DNA from: Peredibacter starrii
GTDB lineage: Bacteria; Bdellovibrionota; Bacteriovoracia; Bacteriovoracales; Bacteriovoracaceae
NCBI RefSeq assembly: GCF_034259205.1
Contig: NZ_CP139487.1
Span: forward strand, 62,001-126,000
Reading direction: 5' to 3'
Length of the DNA stretch: 64,000 bases
The translations under genes and the position numbers were made by a program. Below, in pieces: positions 1-8,412 of this stretch. Below the pieces are notes generated by a model. That model searched no databases, was not told the DNA's origin, and worked only from the letters and a program-made list of their open reading frames with translations. Numbering within the stretch: position 1 is the first letter of the stretch; every line of letters starts with the position of its first letter.

Positions 1-576
1 ACCTGAACCTGTCATCACGATGTTCATATCAGTGCCGCAGCTAGAATCTTCTTCATAGTTAAGATCTGCGATCACTTCATCATTTTTATTAATTCCAATT
101 GAGATAGCAGCAAGGCTGTCCTTGATTGGATTTTCTTTTAGAAGACCGGCCTTCATCAGTTTTTTCACTGCCATCTCAAGGGCGATGTAAGCACCTGAAA
201 TAGAAGTCGTGCGCGTTCCACCATCGGCCACGATCACATCACAGTCGATCATGATTGAGCGCTCACCTAGCTTCTGCATGTCCACAATTGAACGAAGAGA
301 GCGACCAATCAAACGTTGAATTTCCTGAGTTCTACCTGAGGCTCCTTTTCTTTCTCTCTCAGAGCGAGTATGAGTAGAAGAAGGCAACATCGCGTACTCT
401 GCAGTTACCCAACCCTGGCCCTTTCCTTTAAGGAACGGAGGAACTGATTCTTGTACGTTGGCGGTAATGTGAACTTTGGTATTACCAAATTCGGCCATCA
501 CTGAACCAGCAGCATAAGGATTAATTCCAGGAGTAAATTTAATTGGGCGCGGAGTATCTCTTTTGATTAGTGACAT
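1..576 (-). CDS. rph: Ribonuclease PH, C-terminus cut by window edge
   Basis: This gene encodes the phosphate-dependent 3'-to-5' exoribonuclease that trims the 3' ends of tRNA precursors. Reading leftward from the ATG at 576, the protein opens [17 protein letters not shown] and continues with a canonical RNase PH core, including the [20 protein letters not shown] segment, the [12 protein letters not shown] basic loop and the [15 protein letters not shown] active-site strand. About 192 codons are present and the ORF is still open at base 1, so the last fifth or so of the family's usual length of about 240 residues lies outside. A GAGG ribosome-binding site (584-581 on the minus strand) precedes the start. 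The start codon is only 11 bases from that of the divergent birA. Confidence 0.95.
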   Translation of the reverse strand, partial: MSLIKRDTPRPIKFTPGINPYAAGSVMAEFGNTKVHITANVQESVPPFLKGKGQGWVTAEYAMLPSSTHTRSERERKGASGRTQEIQRLIGRSLRSIVDMQKLGERSIMIDCDVIVADGGTRTTSISGAYIALEMAVKKLMKAGLLKENPIKDSLAAISIGINKNDEVIADLNYEEDSSCGTDMNIVMTGSG

Positions 577-587
577 GGGGACCTCAG

Positions 588-1262
588 ATGATGATTAGAC
601 ATATACATGTAGATGAGTGTGATTCTACACAAGATATTCTCAAAGAACAATTGAGCACCCAGACACACTTCGCTCAGTTTTTGGTAAGTTGTGAGAATCA
701 AGTCATGGGACGTGGAAGAGGTTCTAACGTTTGGAAGGCCATGCCCGGCACCGTGTGTTTTTCGACTAATCTCGCTGCTCATCCGACGTTGAGTTTCACA
801 GCACTTGAACTATCAGTTTTAGTCGCCAGATTCTTTGAGGCCCGTGGCAGAAAACTTCTTCTGAAGTGGCCCAATGATCTTTGGGATGAATCAAGAAGAA
901 AGTGTGTGGGTATTCTTGTTCAAGGGACTCAGAACGCACTTCTCGCTGGAATCGGTTTAAATCTTTTCTCTGATGATGAAAATTTCGGTGGGATTTTTGA
1001 AGAGGCCTTTGCTCTTGATAAGAAGCATGCGGCCCGAGAAATTTTCGATTTTATTAATTCACATCGCTACACCAACAAAGAAGATCTCATTCGGGATTGG
1101 GAAGCACGTTGCGGCCATATGAATGAAATGGTGACTGTCACTGAAGGCAGTGAAGTTCATCGTGGTTCGTTTGTTGGTATTGGTGAGTACGGTGAATGTC
1201 TTCTTAAAGACGGAGATAAGAGCTACCGTCTTTACAACGGTAGCCTACGACTTATTCGTTAA
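588..1262 (+). CDS. birA: Biotin--protein ligase (BirA, catalytic-only form)
   Basis: This enzyme activates biotin with ATP and attaches it to the lysine of biotin carrier domains; the carrier at 26008-26496 is a likely substrate. The protein has the BPL signatures: DSTQ near the N-terminus, the GRGRGSNVW biotinyl-AMP loop, the KWPNDLW motif and a following CVGILVQ strand. It has no N-terminal winged-helix domain, so it is a monofunctional ligase and not a biotin-operon repressor. An open frame reaches back to a GTG at 570, but the ATG at 588 has a GGGGA ribosome site six bases upstream and the protein begins [14 protein letters not shown], so I choose 588 (591 is an alternative). The 3' end overlaps the convergent response regulator by 11 bases. 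Confidence 0.93.
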   Translation: MMIRHIHVDECDSTQDILKEQLSTQTHFAQFLVSCENQVMGRGRGSNVWKAMPGTVCFSTNLAAHPTLSFTALELSVLVARFFEARGRKLLLKWPNDLWDESRRKCVGILVQGTQNALLAGIGLNLFSDDENFGGIFEEAFALDKKHAAREIFDFINSHRYTNKEDLIRDWEARCGHMNEMVTVTEGSEVHRGSFVGIGEYGECLLKDGDKSYRLYNGSLRLIR

Positions 1263-2562
1263 TAATTTTATTCGAAATTTTTGAAAGTTCCTGGCGGATT
1301 AGATTTTCAGCAAGATCAGGAATGACTTCCCATGCCACTTTCTCAGTGTTCTTCTTGAACATCTCATCCATATATTCTTTCACGTATTCTTTAACATACT
1401 TCTTAACCAGATCTTCCATCTCTTGCTTCATTTGAGACATATCTACTTGAGGAGCAGCAGCTGGAGTTGCGAAAGATTCAGACTTAAAGAGATCGTTTGA
1501 ATTTACCCAATCAATTGATTCTTTCTCATCAAGCGGCTTGAAAAGAGATTCATCAAAATCATTCCGGCTTGGTTGAAACGTATTTTTTGCTTCTTCAATT
1601 TTTTGGGAAACTTCACGCTTAAGATCTTCAAACTCGTCTGCTTGCCAAAGGTTCTCTTCAACTTCATCACGAATTTGCGCTTCAATGCTCTTAACATCTG
1701 ATTCGTCAGGAACGTAGTTCCCTTCCAGTTCCATTTCAAATGGCTTGTTATTCAAAGTCTCAAGCGAAATAAGCTTAGATGCTGGCTTCGCCTCTGGAGC
1801 CGGAGTTGCAATCGGCTCAGGTTTAGCAAAGTCATTCATGTCTGGGTAGTCAAGATCCTCAGATTGAGGGAACTTGGCAGAATAGTCTGGTGCTGGTTCC
1901 GCTTTCTTCTCACGATGAGCATCCAAAGACTTCACTTCACCAATGATTGGTGGAAGATCGATGGTCTTCTCATGAGATTCTGTATCATTGATTACATTGG
2001 GAACACTCATGCCCCAATCTGACATTTCTTTGGCCAGCGGGTTTTGCATTTCCGGAAGTGTCGCTTCCATTTGAGGTGCTTCAACCGGAAGCTTCTGTTC
2101 AGTTGAATGGCTTACTGTCCACTGGTCTTCTGGGCTTTCTTCGATTACTGGTTTTGTTTCAACCTTGGCCTCCGGATACGGAAGCTCTTCATTGGCAAAC
2201 GTCTCGATAAGTTGCTTACAAATAGCGATGAACTTATTTGAGTCGAATGGCTTCACGATTTTGTCAGAGGCGCCACACTTTTCCATGGCAGCATCATCAA
2301 CAGTATCGAAAGTACCAAGAAGCAATAGAACTTTTGTTGAAGGAAGAAGAGATTTAATTTTTGTCGTTAGTTCGTAGCCAGTGAATTTTTCAGAGAGATT
2401 GAAATCTAGAAAAACGAGTTTAGGCTGAACGATGGAAAGCTGGTGAAATAATTCATCCTCATTTCCACAATCTGTAATGTCATAAGGTTGGTTGGCCAAC
2501 GTGATCTTAATTACTTTTTGAATAGTAAGACTGTCGTCCGCCAAGAGTACTTTATGGTTCAT
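1252..2562 (-). CDS. Response regulator, receiver domain plus long acidic/Pro-rich tail (RomR-like)
   Basis: Residues 1-120 form a CheY-like receiver with acidic pocket D9/D10, predicted phospho-acceptor D53, T84 and K104, so phosphorylation by an upstream histidine kinase is expected. No DNA-binding or enzymatic output follows. Instead there are about 230 residues rich in Pro, Glu, Ala and Ser, a short coiled region around KKYVKEYVKEYMDEM, and a conserved-looking C-terminal helix around VAWEVIPDLAENLI. This layout of receiver, low-complexity linker and acidic C-terminal segment matches the polarity regulator RomR, which in Myxococcus and Bdellovibrio localises to cell poles. RomR identity is an inference from architecture only. 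A GGAGAGA ribosome site precedes the ATG. The gene stands alone, converging on birA. Confidence 0.7.
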   Translation of the reverse strand: MNHKVLLADDSLTIQKVIKITLANQPYDITDCGNEDELFHQLSIVQPKLVFLDFNLSEKFTGYELTTKIKSLLPSTKVLLLLGTFDTVDDAAMEKCGASDKIVKPFDSNKFIAICKQLIETFANEELPYPEAKVETKPVIEESPEDQWTVSHSTEQKLPVEAPQMEATLPEMQNPLAKEMSDWGMSVPNVINDTESHEKTIDLPPIIGEVKSLDAHREKKAEPAPDYSAKFPQSEDLDYPDMNDFAKPEPIATPAPEAKPASKLISLETLNNKPFEMELEGNYVPDESDVKSIEAQIRDEVEENLWQADEFEDLKREVSQKIEEAKNTFQPSRNDFDESLFKPLDEKESIDWVNSNDLFKSESFATPAAAPQVDMSQMKQEMEDLVKKYVKEYVKEYMDEMFKKNTEKVAWEVIPDLAENLIRQELSKISNKIINE

Positions 2563-2635
2563 CCCTGAATCTCTCCTCTATTGGTACCATAAAAATTATA
2601 GATGGTGAGATTCCAATCTGGGAACGAAAAAAAGC

Positions 2636-3373
2636 CTAAAATTCGAGAATCATTGCGGTTTGATTGTCAGTGTTCCCTCTAGAGTTGGATAGTTTTAGTA
2701 AACTATTCACTCTCTCATTTGCATCACTGGCGCTCTTGTTGAGGTGATAAAGAAGTTCTTCTTCAGAAAGCTGAGCATACACTCCGTCAGTCAGTAGGAC
2801 CACTTTGTCCCCTTCAGCGAGGCGAATTTCCTTCATCTGATGTCCCAGTTCGGGATACATGCCGATGGCATTCATCGGAGTTGTTCTGAAACGAAGATCA
2901 AACTGATCCTGAGAGAGATATTGAAAAGTGTCCTCTACGATGATCTTTGAAAGCTTCCCCTTACGAAAGTGGTAAGCGCAACAGTTCCCGATTCCCACCA
3001 GAACCAAAAGACTTTCGGCCTTCACCGCCACAATCGCACTGGCACCAGCACGTTGGTTAACTGGTTTATCCAGGTTGCTCTTCAAAAGGTTTTGATGAGC
3101 ATTCATGAGAGAATTTAAAATCGCGTTTCCTTCCAGAAGATTACGTGGATTGTAATACAACGGCATGGTGGCATTCGGATCATCAGAGATCTGAGTATAA
3201 AACGATTTGATTTCTTGTTTTAGTTTGTCCACAGCACGGTCGCCAATTCCCGATCCACCAAATCCATCCATCACGACATATAGATCGTTTTCGAAATCAA
3301 AATCGTAAGCGTCCTCATTAACTTGAAGATATGGACCTTGATGAGTTTGGGCGGCGTAAGCTTTAAGACGCAT
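2636..3373 (-). CDS. PP2C-family protein serine/threonine phosphatase
   Basis: This is a predicted Mn/Mg-dependent Ser/Thr phosphatase of the PP2C (Stp1/PrpC) type, 245 residues. Metal-binding motifs are visible: NEDAYDF at residues 19-25, MDGFGGSGIGD at 35-45, LLTDGVYAQLS, and the closing NTDNQTAMI with the last acidic ligand. The reading frame extends upstream to 3478, but that extension overlaps the FHA gene. The chosen ATG follows the FHA stop by one base (TAATATG), which suggests translational coupling. It is the last gene of the FHA cassette; FHA domains bind phosphothreonine, so this enzyme plausibly resets that signal. No Ser/Thr kinase gene is present in the window. Confidence 0.88.
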   Translation of the reverse strand: MRLKAYAAQTHQGPYLQVNEDAYDFDFENDLYVVMDGFGGSGIGDRAVDKLKQEIKSFYTQISDDPNATMPLYYNPRNLLEGNAILNSLMNAHQNLLKSNLDKPVNQRAGASAIVAVKAESLLVLVGIGNCCAYHFRKGKLSKIIVEDTFQYLSQDQFDLRFRTTPMNAIGMYPELGHQMKEIRLAEGDKVVLLTDGVYAQLSEEELLYHLNKSASDANERVNSLLKLSNSRGNTDNQTAMILEF

Positions 3374-3374
3374 A

Positions 3375-5594
3375 TTACTCCAGATAGTTCCGTAATTTCT
3401 CACTCGCTTTCTTATAGTACTCACTGTCTGTCGGAGAAATCTGCTGAACTTCCTGGAACTTCTCTTTGGCGTCACCAAATAGACTCAGGGATTCGGCAAT
3501 AATCGCTTCTCGATAGATTTTCTTAGAGCGAGCATCAAGCTGACTGCGAATATCATCCACTTCATTCAGGGCCTCTGAATTTGTAGGTTCTACTTTTAAA
3601 ATTTCTAAGAAGGCCTCATAGGCACTCTTTAAATCCTGTCCTTCCTTGAATGAACGGGCCTTACCAAGAAGTGGTCCAAGCTCTGATGCCAATTGGTTTT
3701 TGGCATCACTTAACATGTCACTGCCTTCCTTGATCAGATCTTCATCCACACCTTTGATACGGAGAAACTCTTCCAATTTAAGAATGGCGCGGTACCATTC
3801 TTTTTTAAGATAGAAGGTCTTCCCTGGCGCCAGTGAATCCACCATTTTTTTACGAGCGGCCTCTTTCGCTGCTAATTCCAGGGCCTTTCTTTCTTGCTCT
3901 TTCTGCCAAGACTCGAGTTCTAATTTCAATTGCTGAACTTCAATGTTCTCAGGATCTTTTTCCGTAATCTGCGAGAAATAACTTTCGGCCACAGTCACGT
4001 TTTTATCTTTCACTGCCTCACGAGCTTTCACCAAAAGTTCCTCGATGAGCTTTTTGGTCTTAATTCGTTCTTCTTCAGCTCGACGTTGGGCCTCGATTTC
4101 TTCCAGTCGCTTCAAACCAACCTTTGTTTGTTCAAAATAAGACTGAATCTTTTTATATTCGGGATCAATTTCAATCACGGTCTGGAATTCACGAAGGGCC
4201 TCAAAGTACTTACTTTGCTCAAAGAAAGTCACCCCCAACTCGTAGGCCACGTTTCTACGAGTCTCCAGGTCCTTCGAAAGAACCTTTTTAGGCTTGGCAT
4301 TGGGATCAACCTTGGCCTCTTTCGCCTTAGGTTTTTTCTGTTGAGTATTCTCTTCCGGAGTTTCATCAAGCCATAAGAGCAATCCAAGAAACGCGACCAC
4401 ACCAATAATGGCGCGGAATCTGAGTTTTGGATCCTTCATGATTCGCTTAATGATGCTCTTCTCAACCGGAGCGCCTTCACTAAAATTTAGATCGGCGTCT
4501 TCAGCAGATACGACTTCTTCAATCTCTTCTTCGGTCTCGATGAACTGGCCGGTTTCAACTGGCATCAAACGATCAGACTCGGTATCTAAAAGATCAGAGC
4601 GGACTTCCAGAGAAAAGCTTGTGCCACCGATAACGAATTCGTCTCCGGTCGCCACATGGGCCTTATTGATTCTTTCACCATTAAGGATCGTTCCGTTAGA
4701 AGAGTTTAAATCTTCCAAGGTCACATCATTGCCGTTCTTTCTAACCACGGCGTGAACAGAAGAAACCTCAGGGTCATTTAAAACAATCTGACATTTCTTA
4801 TTATCGCGACCAATGAAAATTTCATCTTGATCGAGTTGAAAGCGGTCATAAGGAGCGTGCTCTCCGAAGAGAACGAGCTGATAGTTTACGAAGGCCTTAA
4901 AGACTCTTGTGGTTTCATGCTCTTCATTAACTACGGGTTCCATTCCAAAGGAATCTTCCCCTTCAACCGGAGCAAAATCAGAGGATTCAACCGGGGCATT
5001 GAAGTCTTCCGTTGAACCATTGTCGTCACTAAAATTAAGTCCGTCAGAACTCTCCTGACTTACTTCTTCAGTAGATTCATCCGGTGATTCAACACTCTCG
5101 GCCGATTCATCAAATGAACCAATGCCTGTACCTAGGTCCTCTTCCGGAAGCGAAGTCAGTCCTTCCTCTTCCACGGGTTCAGGTTTCGGTGCTGGCCTTG
5201 ATTGAGGCATGATCATGGTATGAGTCTGCTCTTGAACCGGAGGTGCATAATTCACCATCGTTTCCGGAGGAGGACCTGATCCACGAAGAGTTGTAAGTTC
5301 AGCTACGATGATCGAGTACATTCCGCACTTCACTTCATCGCCATTATTGATGACATTTTTTGTGACCAATGATCCATTCAGAATCACGGCCCCTAATTGC
5401 GTGAGTTTTTCACAGACCCAGTTCTGGCCTTCGTTCTTTAAAACAAAATGGTGCCTCGAGATCAGAGGATCATCAATTTGCACGTGACAGTCTTCGGACC
5501 GCCCGACGTAAATTTCGTACATCTCAGATGAATCTGAAGTATCTACCGATACTTCACTGAGCGGTACGTTGTTTTTTAAGACAATAAGTTTCAC
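3375..5594 (-). CDS. Twin-FHA membrane protein with TPR region
   Basis: This 739-residue protein has an FHA domain at about 28-97 (GRSED, then SRHHF), an acidic linker at 100-230, a second FHA domain at about 258-330 (IGRDNKKCQI, then LEDLNSSNGTILNG), a single membrane helix at about 394-410 and a TPR-like helical C-terminal part from about 440. The second domain has the full phosphothreonine-binding set, while the first lacks the canonical SxNG loop. The topology puts both FHA domains in the cytoplasm and the TPR part outside the membrane. The start is a GTG whose AAGG ribosome site lies almost against it, and it overlaps the upstream FHA gene by 41 bases, so the exact start is less certain than the frame. 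Specific function is unknown; a scaffold role in phospho-signalling is inferred. Confidence 0.8.
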   Translation of the reverse strand: MKLIVLKNNVPLSEVSVDTSDSSEMYEIYVGRSEDCHVQIDDPLISRHHFVLKNEGQNWVCEKLTQLGAVILNGSLVTKNVINNGDEVKCGMYSIIVAELTTLRGSGPPPETMVNYAPPVQEQTHTMIMPQSRPAPKPEPVEEEGLTSLPEEDLGTGIGSFDESAESVESPDESTEEVSQESSDGLNFSDDNGSTEDFNAPVESSDFAPVEGEDSFGMEPVVNEEHETTRVFKAFVNYQLVLFGEHAPYDRFQLDQDEIFIGRDNKKCQIVLNDPEVSSVHAVVRKNGNDVTLEDLNSSNGTILNGERINKAHVATGDEFVIGGTSFSLEVRSDLLDTESDRLMPVETGQFIETEEEIEEVVSAEDADLNFSEGAPVEKSIIKRIMKDPKLRFRAIIGVVAFLGLLLWLDETPEENTQQKKPKAKEAKVDPNAKPKKVLSKDLETRRNVAYELGVTFFEQSKYFEALREFQTVIEIDPEYKKIQSYFEQTKVGLKRLEEIEAQRRAEEERIKTKKLIEELLVKAREAVKDKNVTVAESYFSQITEKDPENIEVQQLKLELESWQKEQERKALELAAKEAARKKMVDSLAPGKTFYLKKEWYRAILKLEEFLRIKGVDEDLIKEGSDMLSDAKNQLASELGPLLGKARSFKEGQDLKSAYEAFLEILKVEPTNSEALNEVDDIRSQLDARSKKIYREAIIAESLSLFGDAKEKFQEVQQISPTDSEYYKKASEKLRNYLE

Positions 5595-6501
5595 CCTTAA
5601 CCAGTCCTAGTATTTCCTCAATATCATTAATCTTCTCTACGGCATTTTTATGTCTTGGATCATCAGGCACAGTATATAAAAGTCTGATAATCGAACAGTA
5701 CGATACAATGGCCCCCTGATATTTCAGGGATTCCTGATCTCGCTGAGCTTTCGCTGTAAACCCTTCAATCTCGCGGTCGAGTTCTTCCTTCGTCTTACGA
5801 AGATAGTATTCGGCCTGAGAATCCCCAGGAGCAATGATCAGGGCCAGGTTAAATTCGTGAATGGCGCGGAAGTAATTCTTCTCACGAAGTTCACGAAGAC
5901 CTCGCTGATAAATGGCGTTCATCTTCTCTTTAACTTGCTTATCTTCCTTGACCCTTTTTTGATCAAGGTGGCGTTGATATTCGTTATCAACATTCACGTA
6001 ATTACTTTTCCCAGGATTTCTTTGTGTCGTCGGTTTATCAGATTCATCAAAAAGAAAAATCATGGCAAAAACCGAGGCCAGAATCATGACCGGAACCATG
6101 GTTTTTTTCTTGGCGTCTTCAGCGGTCTCTTTGATTACCTTGTTCTTACTGGCAACCTCGACCTTGGCAAACTTAAATACCGTCTGACCAATGATTAATT
6201 TGTCAGATTCATTGATCTGCTGCTGAGTAATTTTATGCTCATTGATCATCACTCCGTTCTGAGAACCCAAGTCAGTCACGACCCAATTCTCTCCAACCTT
6301 AGTGATCTCCGCGTGCTCACGGCTCGCTTTAGTATCGTTGAGTTTAATGTCGACTCTATCACCACGACCAATGACGACACGATTCCCGAGAAGAACATAC
6401 GACTCTCCCTTGTTGCCTCCAGTGAGGCAAACCAAGCGGTAGTAAACACCCGCTTCTTTAGGAGACTCAAAATGTTTTAGGACCAGGACGTTCTTGGCCA
6501 T
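5554..6501 (-). CDS. FHA-domain membrane protein with TPR-like C-terminus
   Basis: This 315-residue relative of the next gene has one FHA domain at about 42-113 (IGRGDRVDIKL, REHAEI, LGSQNGVMIN), a membrane helix at about 135-151, and a helical TPR-like part from about 190 (FRAIHEFNLALIIAPGD). The FHA domain should face the cytoplasm and the TPR part the periplasm. Its ATG overlaps the stop of the preceding FHA sensor (TAATG), and its 3' end overlaps the following twin-FHA gene by 41 bases, so the three FHA genes appear to be translated together. No enzymatic domain is visible. It probably arose by duplication within the cassette; its partner phosphoproteins are unknown. Confidence 0.8.
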   Translation of the reverse strand: MAKNVLVLKHFESPKEAGVYYRLVCLTGGNKGESYVLLGNRVVIGRGDRVDIKLNDTKASREHAEITKVGENWVVTDLGSQNGVMINEHKITQQQINESDKLIIGQTVFKFAKVEVASKNKVIKETAEDAKKKTMVPVMILASVFAMIFLFDESDKPTTQRNPGKSNYVNVDNEYQRHLDQKRVKEDKQVKEKMNAIYQRGLRELREKNYFRAIHEFNLALIIAPGDSQAEYYLRKTKEELDREIEGFTAKAQRDQESLKYQGAIVSYCSIIRLLYTVPDDPRHKNAVEKINDIEEILGLVKGETYCLKKQRTAQ

Positions 6502-8075
6502 TAATCATTTCTCACAAACGTAATATAAAAACCTTTCGCAAACTTATCCTTACCAATCAGGGCCGTGACATTGATGTACATGTCCTTACCGCCGATCTCA
6601 TAAGACTCTTTCTGATTACAACCTTCGTTGTTCGCCGACTGATCACATAGATCAATCACCGTCGCTGCAAAACCCTGATCTCTTGCCGTGTCCAGAATAC
6701 TCTGACCGGCAGAAGCGTTTTCACGAATACCAATCAGGTCTTCCGCTTCAGGGTTGATATGCTGAATGACCTTCTCAGAGTTCAAGATCATTACCGGACC
6801 TTGGGCCCCCGCCATAAATTCTTTAAGGGACCTAAGATAAGGTCCATCTTCTTCCATGGACTGGGTCTCACCCGAGTCCGTGTTCTGAAGTTCCTTAATT
6901 CGCATGAGGATACTATTGATCGAGTTTCTCAGCGGATGGATCTCTCTGAATAATGCTTTTGATTCCAGTTCTTTTTGGCGACCACGAAGAACTCGTTCAA
7001 TCTGCAGTCTCATTTCATCCAAAGGACGAATGGTCATGTAATAAAGCATTCCGAAGAAGAAGATCGCCACCATCGCCGAGGTGATGAGAGACTCTAAGTA
7101 AGCTTTTGAGTTATTCGAAGCTTCTCTTGCAAGAGACGTTGGTGAGAAACGAATGGTAATGATCGCCACCACCACATCTCGACCAAGATTTCGATCATGG
7201 GCCTTAATAGCACGAGCAATACCAATGGTATTACTACCCAGATCCTGAATGACTTCGCGGTCCTGGTTTTTCTCGTTACTATAAAAATTCTTCGCTTCTA
7301 CTGAGAAAGGATCATTTACAAAGGTATTGAGCTCGGAAACCGGACGATAGACACGGCCTTCAAGGTCAAAAAGTCTGTAACTTTGAACACCCTCGGCGTC
7401 CGCCCCTTCCAAGAATCCGGTATAAACCTGATCCAGGTTTTTATCACGGATATAAACGTTATTGAGTCGATCCACTTCGGCGGCATACTGTTTACCACGA
7501 AGAGCGATCTCTTTAATCAGAAGAATCTTACTATCACGAAGTACCGGAAGAATCGTTAGCGAGATATTAATCGCAATGAAAACGAACAACAAAATACCAA
7601 CCAGTGCCGCCCACTCGTACTGCTCGTTAAAGCTGTAGATTACTGGCATCACTTTGTATTTGAAGAACCAAATCGGCTTGGCGATTAAGCTCTGAGGCAT
7701 TGGTTCAATTTGATTCAGATCATCGTAGGCATCATCATCAGATTCACCGGCCTTAAGCACTTTCTTCTTAATGATGATTTTCTTCTCGAGAACATAAACC
7801 ACTTGCAGGATCAGATTTGGAAGGGCGATCTTGTCACCGTCTTTAATGGTTATCCTTTTAATAATCTTACCATTAACGAGGGTACCGTTTGAGCTTCCCA
7901 TGTCTTCCGCGAAGGCCGTTTCACCATTTACTGTGATACGTAGGTGCTTCTTCGAAATACCTTCAACACTAACGACATGATCACTTTCGGCCGAACGACC
8001 GATTGTGTTTTCGCCATCATTTAAAATGTATTCTTTACCACGGAGTTTTCCTCCTACCACAACCAGCTTAAACAT
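6501..8075 (-). CDS. FHA-domain transmembrane sensor with PAS domain and no catalytic output
   Basis: Domains in order across 524 residues are: an FHA domain at about 25-95 (IGRSAESDH, SKKHLRI, MGSSNGTLVNG), a membrane helix at 155-178, an extracytoplasmic region at 180-328 resembling a sensor domain, a second membrane helix at 329-348, a HAMP-like linker at about 350-400 (TIRPLDEMRLQIERVL) and a PAS-like domain at about 415-520. The architecture is that of a membrane sensor, but it ends after the PAS domain with no HisKA/HATPase, GGDEF or kinase domain, so its output is probably protein-protein binding through the FHA or PAS domain. The ATG overlaps the upstream DUF192 stop by 8 bases. What it senses is not evident. 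Confidence 0.8.
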   Translation of the reverse strand: MFKLVVVGGKLRGKEYILNDGENTIGRSAESDHVVSVEGISKKHLRITVNGETAFAEDMGSSNGTLVNGKIIKRITIKDGDKIALPNLILQVVYVLEKKIIIKKKVLKAGESDDDAYDDLNQIEPMPQSLIAKPIWFFKYKVMPVIYSFNEQYEWAALVGILLFVFIAINISLTILPVLRDSKILLIKEIALRGKQYAAEVDRLNNVYIRDKNLDQVYTGFLEGADAEGVQSYRLFDLEGRVYRPVSELNTFVNDPFSVEAKNFYSNEKNQDREVIQDLGSNTIGIARAIKAHDRNLGRDVVVAIITIRFSPTSLAREASNNSKAYLESLITSAMVAIFFFGMLYYMTIRPLDEMRLQIERVLRGRQKELESKALFREIHPLRNSINSILMRIKELQNTDSGETQSMEEDGPYLRSLKEFMAGAQGPVMILNSEKVIQHINPEAEDLIGIRENASAGQSILDTARDQGFAATVIDLCDQSANNEGCNQKESYEIGGKDMYINVTALIGKDKFAKGFYITFVRND

Positions 8076-8412
8076 CTTTCACCTCCAGAATGTCTCCCTC
8101 TTTGAGGTCGAGTGGCAGTTTGCCGGCCGGAAGTTCAAGCACTTTGTGCGAGTAAAAATAGATCCAGGTCATTCTCCATGGTTTTAAATCACGGATGATT
8201 TTCACAATTTTATTTCCCTTACCAATAAACACGATATCCAATGAATAGCGCATAAAGAACGTGTGAATCGAATTGCACGGATCAATCAGAAGTCCGTCCG
8301 CCCCTTTCAGTTCTTTCTTAAACATAAGTCCAATCAAACGACTGGAAAAATCATCGGCCACCAAAATATTGGGGGACAAAGTTTTGTTGTTATAGTTGAT
8401 CTGCACCTTCAT
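8068..8412 (-). CDS. DUF192 (UPF0127) family protein
   Basis: The 114-residue protein matches the DUF192 fold: SRLIGLMFKKEL near residue 25, then the conserved IHTFFMRYSLDIVFI block, KPWRM and the LELPAGKL strand. Most family members are small, often secreted, and of unknown biochemical function. No signal peptide is visible here, so this copy appears cytoplasmic. It starts inside the stop of the TadC-like gene (ATGA overlap) and overlaps the FHA sensor by 8 bases, placing it firmly in the cassette. Confidence 0.88.
   Translation of the reverse strand: MKVQINYNNKTLSPNILVADDFSSRLIGLMFKKELKGADGLLIDPCNSIHTFFMRYSLDIVFIGKGNKIVKIIRDLKPWRMTWIYFYSHKVLELPAGKLPLDLKEGDILEVKDV

Noticed and set aside
3374-3478. 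Longer N-terminus for the PP2C phosphatase
   Set aside because: The extra 35 residues overlap the end of the twin-FHA gene, are strongly basic and do not match the family; the ATG at 3373 gives a normal start.
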